From: CAIKMD01 sp963702925
GTDB lineage: Bacteria > Pseudomonadota > Alphaproteobacteria > ATCC43930 > CGMCC-115725
Assembly (NCBI GenBank): GCA_963702925.1
Contig: OY969771.1
Span: 4,464,001 to 4,528,000 of the forward strand
Length of the DNA: 64,000 nt
Direction: 5' to 3'
Part shown: positions 60,923-64,000 of the stretch, one piece after another
Numbering within the stretch: position 1 is the first letter of the stretch
Layout of the letters: every line of letters begins with the position of its first letter
Made by a program: the position numbers and the translations under genes
Notes under the pieces: model-generated
What the model was told of the DNA's origin: nothing
The model's database searches: none
The model's input: the letters and a program-made list of their open reading frames with translations, nothing else

Positions 60923-63139
60923 ATGAACGGATCGCGAGAGCTCGTGCTTTGGGCGGGTCGGGTCGGACTCGTCCGCAAGCTCGCCGTCGTGCTCGGAATT
61001 TTCGCGGTTCTCTCCGGCGTCGCAACCATCGCGGTTTTGCGCGGATTGTGGCCGGGCGTCAGCTCGCCGCATCTCGACCAGCTCTTCCTGCTGCTGAACC
61101 TTGTCCTGCTCCTGCCGCTGGTGGCCATCATCGCTTGGCGCCTGGTGCAGCTTTGGGCCGAGCGAAGGCGCGGGCTCGCCGGGTCGCGCCTTCACACAAG
61201 GCTGGTCGTGCTGTTCAGCCTCGTCGCGGTCATCCCGACCATCATCGTTGCGATCTTCTCCTACATGTTGTTCGCTTTCGGCGTTCAAGCATGGTTCAGC
61301 GAGCGCGTGCGGACCGCCGTCACCGGCTCGCTCGCGGTCGCCGAGGCCTATCTGCACGAGCATCAGCAAACGATTCGCGCCGACGTCGCCGGCATGGCCA
61401 ATGATCTGAACCGCGACGCCAATCTCCTGAGCCTCAATCCCGCGCGTCTCAATGAAATCGTCCGCGCGCAGGCGGCCTTGCGCTCGCTGACAGAGGCGAT
61501 CGTCTTCGACGGCGACGGCCATCTGCTTGCCCGCACCGGCTTCAGCTTTGCGCTTGAACTGCAACCTGTGCCCGATTGGGCGCTGGCGGCGGCGCGCTCG
61601 GGCGATGTCGCGGTGATGACCAACGACAATGACGACCGGGTGAGGGCGCTGGTACGGCTCGACCGCTTCGGCGATGTCTTTCTTTATGCCGGACGCTTCA
61701 TCGATCCCGAAGTCATCAACCACATGAATCAGACCAAGAGCGCGGTCGATCAATATGAAAGGCTCGAAGGCCAGCGCTCCGATTACCAGATTGCGTTCTC
61801 GGTGGTGTTCTTCGCGGTTGGCCTTCTGCTGTTGACCGGCGCGGTCTGGGTCGGGTTGTCTTTTGCGACGCGGATGGCGCGGCCGATCAGCTCGCTGGTC
61901 GCGGCGGCCGAGCGGGTGCGTAGCGGCGATCTTTCTGCTCGCGTGCCGGCCGGCAATAGCGACGAAGAGTTCGGATCGCTCTCTCGTGCGTTTAACCGAA
62001 TGACTCATCAGCTTCAAACACAGCAAAGCGAATTGATCGAGGCCAACCGCCAGCTCGATCAGCGCCGACGTTTTACCGAAACCGTGCTATCGGGCGTGTC
62101 CGCCGGCGTCATCGGGCTCGACCAGCAAGGACGGATCAACCTGCCCAATCGCTCGGCTTCGCTTTTGCTCGGCACCGATCTCGATCAGCATATCGGCAAG
62201 GAGCTGGCCGAGATCGTGCCCGAAATGGCGGCACTGGTCGAAGAGGCCGAACGGCGGCCTGACCGGCTCGCGGAATCACAGGTACAGCTCGTGCGCGCCG
62301 GCCGCGCCCGGACCCTGCTGGTGCGCATCGCTGGCGAGCGCATGGAGGGCGAGGCCAGGGGCTACGTGGTCACCTTCGACGACATTACCGAGCTGCAGGC
62401 GGCGCAGCGCAAAGCCGCCTGGGCTGACGTCGCGCGTCGGATCGCCCACGAGATCAAAAACCCGCTGACGCCGATCCAGCTTTCGGCGGAACGCCTCAAG
62501 CGCAAATATCTCGGCGAGATCCGCAACGATCCCGACACTTTCACCGCTTGCACCGACACGATCATCCGTCATGTCGGCGATATCGGCCGCATGGTCGACG
62601 AATTCTCGTCTTTCGCGCGCATGCCCGCACCGATTTTGCGCGACGAAGACCTCGGCGAGATCGTGCGCCAGACGGCTTTTTTGCAACGCGCCGCCACCTC
62701 GGATATTCGCGTTGAAACCTCGTTGCCGCGCGTGCCGGTGCGGCTCTCCTGCGATTCGCGTCAAGTCGCGCAGGCGCTCGTCAACTTGATGAAGAACGCC
62801 GCCGAATCGATCCATATGCGCGAGGCCAACACGGCCTCCGGCGTGATCTCGGTCAAGCTGACCGAGGAAGACGCAGCCGTCGTTCTTTCGGTCGAAGACA
62901 ATGGCCGCGGCCTGCCGAAGGAAGGGCGCGAGCGGCTGACCGAGCCCTATGTCACGACTCACGTCAAAGGCACCGGGCTTGGACTTGCGATCGTCAAGAA
63001 AATCATGGAAGACCACCATGGCGAGTTGGTGCTCGAGGACCGCGACGGCGGCGGCGCGCGGGTCAAGCTCGTATTTCACCGTGTCGAGACGAAGCCGGCC
63101 GCACCGATCCCGGCTGCAAAAGTGGAAGCGCAGGTATGA
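60923..63139 (+). CDS. ntrY: membrane histidine kinase NtrY
   Basis: The 738-residue sensor of the NtrYX pair has N-terminal membrane helices (about residues 17-40, 50-75, 90-115 and 290-315) with a periplasmic part between the last two. A HAMP domain (ATRMARPISSLVAAAERVRSGDLSARV) and a PAS domain follow. The H box is RIAHEIKNPLTPIQLSAERLKRKYL, the N box LMKNAAES, and the G boxes VEDNGRGLPKEGR and GTGLGLAIVKKIMEDH. It starts 4 bases after ntrC and is coupled to ntrX by ATGA. Confidence 0.96.
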   Translation: MNGSRELVLWAGRVGLVRKLAVVLGIFAVLSGVATIAVLRGLWPGVSSPHLDQLFLLLNLVLLLPLVAIIAWRLVQLWAERRRGLAGSRLHTRLVVLFSLVAVIPTIIVAIFSYMLFAFGVQAWFSERVRTAVTGSLAVAEAYLHEHQQTIRADVAGMANDLNRDANLLSLNPARLNEIVRAQAALRSLTEAIVFDGDGHLLARTGFSFALELQPVPDWALAAARSGDVAVMTNDNDDRVRALVRLDRFGDVFLYAGRFIDPEVINHMNQTKSAVDQYERLEGQRSDYQIAFSVVFFAVGLLLLTGAVWVGLSFATRMARPISSLVAAAERVRSGDLSARVPAGNSDEEFGSLSRAFNRMTHQLQTQQSELIEANRQLDQRRRFTETVLSGVSAGVIGLDQQGRINLPNRSASLLLGTDLDQHIGKELAEIVPEMAALVEEAERRPDRLAESQVQLVRAGRARTLLVRIAGERMEGEARGYVVTFDDITELQAAQRKAAWADVARRIAHEIKNPLTPIQLSAERLKRKYLGEIRNDPDTFTACTDTIIRHVGDIGRMVDEFSSFARMPAPILRDEDLGEIVRQTAFLQRAATSDIRVETSLPRVPVRLSCDSRQVAQALVNLMKNAAESIHMREANTASGVISVKLTEEDAAVVLSVEDNGRGLPKEGRERLTEPYVTTHVKGTGLGLAIVKKIMEDHHGELVLEDRDGGGARVKLVFHRVETKPAAPIPAAKVEAQV

Positions 63140-64000
63140 CCAGCGACATCGTTGTCGTCGACGACGAAGCCGATATCCGCACCTTGATGTGCGGCATACT
63201 GGGCGACGAAGGCTATGAGACCCGGCAAGCCGGAAACAGCGCCGAAGCGCTTGCCGCAATCCGGTCACGCCAACCTTCGCTGGTCGTGCTCGATATCTGG
63301 CTGCAAGGCAGCGAGCTCGACGGTCTCGAGATCCTGAAGATCATCAAGCGCGAGCTCCCGCAGCTTCCCGTCGTCATGATCAGCGGCCACGGCAATATCG
63401 AAACCGCGGTCGCCGCGATCAAGATCGGCGCTTACGACTTCATCGAGAAGCCGTTCAAATCGGACCGTCTGCTGCTCATCGTCGAGCGCGCGATCGAAGC
63501 CGCGCGTTTGCGGCGCGAGAACGAAGAGTTGAAGCAACGCGCCGGCGGCGAGGACGATCTGATCGGCAGCTCGCATGCCGCGAACCATCTGCGCCAACAA
63601 TTCGAGCGCATCGCACCGACCAATAGCCGGGTGCTGATCACCGGCGCGCCGGGCGTGGGCAAGGAAGTCGTGGCGCGGCTGCTTCATACCCATTCGCGGC
63701 GCGCCAAAGGCCCGTTCGTGGCGCTGAGTTGCGCCACCATGCGGCCGGAACGCTTCGAGCCCGAGCTGTTCGGCACCGAAGCCGGGGTCGAAGGTCCCGA
63801 GGCGCCGCGCAAGGTCGGCACCTTCGAGCAGGCGCATGGAGGCACCTTGTTTCTCGACGAGGTTGCCGACATGCCGCTCGAAACTCAGGGCAAGATCGTC
63901 CGCGCGCTGCAAGATCAGAGCTTCGAGCGGGTCGGCGGCGCGCGGGTGAAGGTCGATGTGCGCGTGATCGCTTCGACCAACCGCGACCTTGCGTTCGAGA
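63136..64000 (+). CDS. ntrX: response regulator NtrX (partial, runs off the window)
   Basis: The first 288 residues are present. A receiver domain (VVVDDEADIRTLMCGIL, LVVLDIWLQGSELDGLE) is followed by the AAA+ domain, with Walker A ITGAPGVGKEVVARLLH and GGTLFLDEVADMPLETQ. Where NtrC has GAFTGA, this protein reads ELFGTEAGVEGPEAPRKVGTFEQ, so the sigma-54 contact motif is missing, as reported for NtrX of other Alphaproteobacteria. It probably controls sigma-70 promoters. The ATG overlaps the ntrY stop. Confidence 0.95.
   Translation, partial: MTSDIVVVDDEADIRTLMCGILGDEGYETRQAGNSAEALAAIRSRQPSLVVLDIWLQGSELDGLEILKIIKRELPQLPVVMISGHGNIETAVAAIKIGAYDFIEKPFKSDRLLLIVERAIEAARLRRENEELKQRAGGEDDLIGSSHAANHLRQQFERIAPTNSRVLITGAPGVGKEVVARLLHTHSRRAKGPFVALSCATMRPERFEPELFGTEAGVEGPEAPRKVGTFEQAHGGTLFLDEVADMPLETQGKIVRALQDQSFERVGGARVKVDVRVIASTNRDLAFE

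Overview
This 64 kb GC-rich window comes from an alphaproteobacterial chromosome, probably a Rhodospirillales-like soil or environmental lineage. The evidence is the gene content: dusB-ntrB-ntrC-ntrY-ntrX in that order, a fused ispDF, an NDUFS4-type complex I subunit, a fused MoeA-like/MobA-like protein next to split xdhC genes, and a eukaryote-like NADP isocitrate dehydrogenase close to alaS. I see no IS element, phage, integrase, CRISPR array or rRNA. Two tRNAs (Pro-TGG and Arg-TCT) are present. Nearly all genes sit in short operons with 4-base ATGA or GTGA overlaps.

Layout. 0-2 kb: end of alaS, then a cobalt-type nitrile hydratase operon (alpha, beta, P14K-type activator). 2-6.2 kb: icd, a LOG-family hydrolase, and a Tim44-like/VOC/DUF1491 operon whose first gene carries an in-frame stop. 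6.3-10.6 kb: egtB-egtD for ergothioneine, a long-tailed IF-1, a cold-shock protein and gentisate dioxygenase. 10.6-15 kb: an RND efflux pump and its adaptor. 15-22 kb: amine oxidase, an IMPase-family phosphatase, SDR and FMN reductases, a TMEM165/GDT1 protein behind a yybP-ykoY manganese riboswitch, a DnaJ/CbpM pair and an MFS symporter. 22-24.7 kb: a little-known block with a 286-residue protein, a 73-residue small protein and a 378-residue HTH protein. 24.7-28 kb: CopD-like protein, GST, and a DUF3311 plus MctP-type symporter.

28-36.2 kb is a molybdenum-hydroxylase (CO-dehydrogenase-like) region on the minus strand. It holds coxG, coxS and coxM, then a convergent luciferase-like oxidoreductase, then coxD, coxE, two xdhC pieces and the MoeA/MobA fusion. 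The catalytic large subunit coxL is not in the window. 36-39.4 kb: an antiporter, tRNAs, the complex I subunit and an HPF-like protein. 39.5-46 kb looks like a metal-handling region: an orphan ABC binding protein, a NiCoT transporter, DUF2946, an outer-membrane-like protein, CopC, a CopD-cytochrome c-redoxin fusion and PCuAC. 46-50.4 kb: a REC-EAL phosphodiesterase with a single REC protein, a small unknown gene with its own terminator, an LpxH-like phosphoesterase and a glycosyltransferase. 50.4-57.3 kb: a TetR-CocE operon with an apparently leaderless promoter/operator, DUF3574, an LLM oxidoreductase, CinA, PgpA, IspDF and a CcsA/HemX-like protein. 57.3-64 kb: the nitrogen-regulation operon, cut off inside ntrX.

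The best candidates for something not yet described are the 22-24.6 kb block with tandem GGTAAGG heptamers, the leaderless TetR-CocE control site, the cox cluster without coxL, and the metal-handling operon with its three-part CopD fusion.
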